From: Oscillospiraceae bacterium
GTDB taxonomy: Bacteria; Bacillota_A; Clostridia; Oscillospirales; Oscillospiraceae
Length of the DNA stretch: 61,284 bases
Direction of reading: 5' to 3'
Assembly (NCBI GenBank): GCA_017545325.1
Contig: JAFWOX010000016.1
Coordinates: forward strand, 1 to 61,284
The notes below the pieces were generated by a model, which was not told the DNA's origin, searched no databases, and was given only the letters and a program-made list of their open reading frames with translations. The first letter of the stretch is position 1. Each line of letters starts with the position of its first letter. Position numbers and translations under genes: made by a program. This document shows, piece after piece, positions 58,763-61,284 of the stretch.

Positions 58763-59050
58763 ATGAAGCTCATTCCTTTGTCTGATCGCGTGATCGTGAA
58801 GCAGGTGGACGCGGAGGAGACCACCAAGGCCGGCATCATCCTCACCAGCGCCGCCCAGGAAAAGCCCCAGATCTTTGAAGTCATCGCCGTCGGCCCCGGC
58901 GGCCTGGTGGACGGCAACGAGGTCGAGATGACCGTGGAGCCCGGCGATAAGGTCATCACCGGCAAGTACAGCGGCACCCAGGTCAAGGTAGACGGCGTGG
59001 AATACACCATCGTGCGGCAGAACGATATTCTGGCCGTGGTGGAAGACTAA
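58763..59050 (+). CDS. groS: co-chaperonin GroES
   Basis: A 95-residue Hsp10 that caps the GroEL chamber. IPLSDRVIVKQVDAEETTKAGIILTSAAQEKPQ covers the mobile loop region (about residues 15-33), and VITGKYSGTQVKVDGVEYTIVRQNDILAVVE is the C-terminal barrel. The ATG at 58763 follows GGAGG at 8 bases. Confidence 0.97.
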   Translation: MKLIPLSDRVIVKQVDAEETTKAGIILTSAAQEKPQIFEVIAVGPGGLVDGNEVEMTVEPGDKVITGKYSGTQVKVDGVEYTIVRQNDILAVVED

Positions 59051-59060
59051 CAGGAGGTAG

Positions 59061-60698
<1,638 letters not shown>

Positions 60699-60734
60699 GC
60701 GGTAAGGCTTTCCCTTGACCCAACAGAATATGCG

Positions 60735-60767
60735 CCGCCCCCGGTCTTCGGACCGGGGGCGGTTTTT
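60735..60767 (+). terminator. intrinsic terminator of groESL
   Basis: CCGCCCCCGGTC/GACCGGGGGCGG with a TTCG tetraloop, then five T. Confidence 0.95.
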
Positions 60768-60927
60768 GCGTACGGATATGTTTTACGGTGGTCCTGGGGA
60801 CTGTTTCGCCTGCGAGGCGTTTCTTTCCTTGCGGGTTGCCTCCGGCGGTCCGATTTCTATTTGCCCGCTGCTGCTTTTCTTATCCCTGGTCGCCTCACCG
60901 GCGAGGTGTTCCAATTCCCCCGATGGT

Positions 60928-61140
60928 TTGCCTCCGGCGGCCCGGTTTCTCTTGCGCGAGAGAAACCGGGGAAAGAGCGCGGCAGGGGTGTTCCCCTGCA
61001 CCCCCGGTGCGCAGGGCGCTGAAGCGAAGGGGACATAGGCGCGGCGGGGAACAAGCGGGTGGTATATGCGCCTCAGTTCCGCTGACTGTACTGCGGGCAA
61101 CGCTCGTTTGCTTTTCAGGGTGCCCTTCGCCGCACCGACG
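60928..61140 (-). repeat. dispersed repeat, copy 2 (inverted partner at 2095-2304)
   Basis: Reverse-complement match to the repeat near the other end of the window. The identical 32-base block lies at 61104-61135, a second block at 61037-61061, and the hairpin CCCGGTTTCTCT/AGAGAAACCGGG at 60941-60970. A degenerate further half-copy of the GCCTCCGGCGG phrase lies at 60848-60860. No gene on either strand. Confidence 0.75.
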
Positions 61141-61284
61141 CAGGGACGATCGCTGCCCTGGCTTCCTCAGGGGAAACAGACCGCTCGGCGGGGACGGGGG
61201 ACGAAGGGCCACGCTGGAAGAAACCGGATGCAGGGGCGGCCAGTACCCTGGCTTCCCTTGGGGGAAGCTGGCGCGGAGCGCCTG
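61141..61284. repeat. further intergenic repeat modules at the window end
   Basis: CCCTGGCTTCC occurs at 61157 and again at 61247, the second followed by CTTGGGGGAAGC and TGGCGCGGAGCGCC, both self-complementary. The form resembles a hairpin repeat common in intergenic DNA of gut Clostridia. It continues past the window. No gene seen. Confidence 0.5.

Overview
The window reads as chromosomal DNA of a high-GC anaerobic member of the Clostridia, probably gut-associated. The signs are a complete rnfCDGEAB electron-transport operon, pyruvate phosphate dikinase, a CIRCE-controlled groESL operon, an FMN riboswitch in front of an S component (RibU) without its ECF module, DegV proteins, an XRE regulator with its own membrane segments, LplB/YtcP-type sugar permeases, a SpoVB-like flippase, and dense hairpin-rich intergenic repeats. 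The family assignment is by recognition only; no search was run. No phage, CRISPR array, intact transposase or known defence system was seen.

Layout. 1-8.9 kb (minus strand): an ECF sigma factor and a DUF4367 protein head a cassette of a DUF6273 protein, three FtsX/MacB-type permeases, an ABC ATPase and lipoproteins. The cassette carries scars: a permease N-terminus remnant, an ATPase C-terminus remnant, and a repeat-filled gap between permeases and ATPase. 9-17 kb (minus): DegV, an alpha/beta hydrolase lacking the usual nucleophile serine, cysteine synthase, and the Rnf complex with its own promoter. 17-26 kb: nucleoside phosphorylase, an unknown exported protein, a second DegV, XRE regulator, FMN riboswitch-ribU, a divergent AraC regulator/dicarboxylate symporter pair, an inverted-repeat element, an MGMT-like protein and two sugar ABC permeases. 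26-32 kb (plus): SpoVB-like flippase, polA, rimI and tsaD, the last three overlapping by 4 bases.

32-36 kb is a compositionally distinct, AT-richer islet just downstream of tRNA-Thr(CGU). It holds a small zinc-ribbon membrane protein, a methyltransferase, a GNAT acetyltransferase, decayed mini-genes, and a three-part HTH/GNAT-fragment/NUDIX protein. 36-43 kb: pyruvate phosphate dikinase, a radical SAM protein with a non-canonical cysteine motif, an SDR oxidoreductase and a GH31 glycosidase. 43-50 kb (plus): zinc-ribbon membrane protein, miaB-mutS-plsC and a frameshifted rhomboid protease. 49.7-55.3 kb (minus): one tightly packed transcription unit of MFS transporter, trmB, xthA, dusB, sigma factor, anti-sigma factor and a C_GCAxxG_C_C protein. 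55.5-60.7 kb (plus): hydroxyacid dehydrogenase, prmA, an RlmL-type methyltransferase and groESL. The last 500 bases are repeats, including an inverted copy of a roughly 210-base element also found near position 2200.

Main points for follow-up: the non-canonical radical SAM enzyme, the chimeric NUDIX protein, the paired dispersed repeats, the element at 23.5 kb with long terminal inverted repeats, and the decayed NTF2-like gene in the islet. None is proven to be a new system; all are readings from sequence alone.
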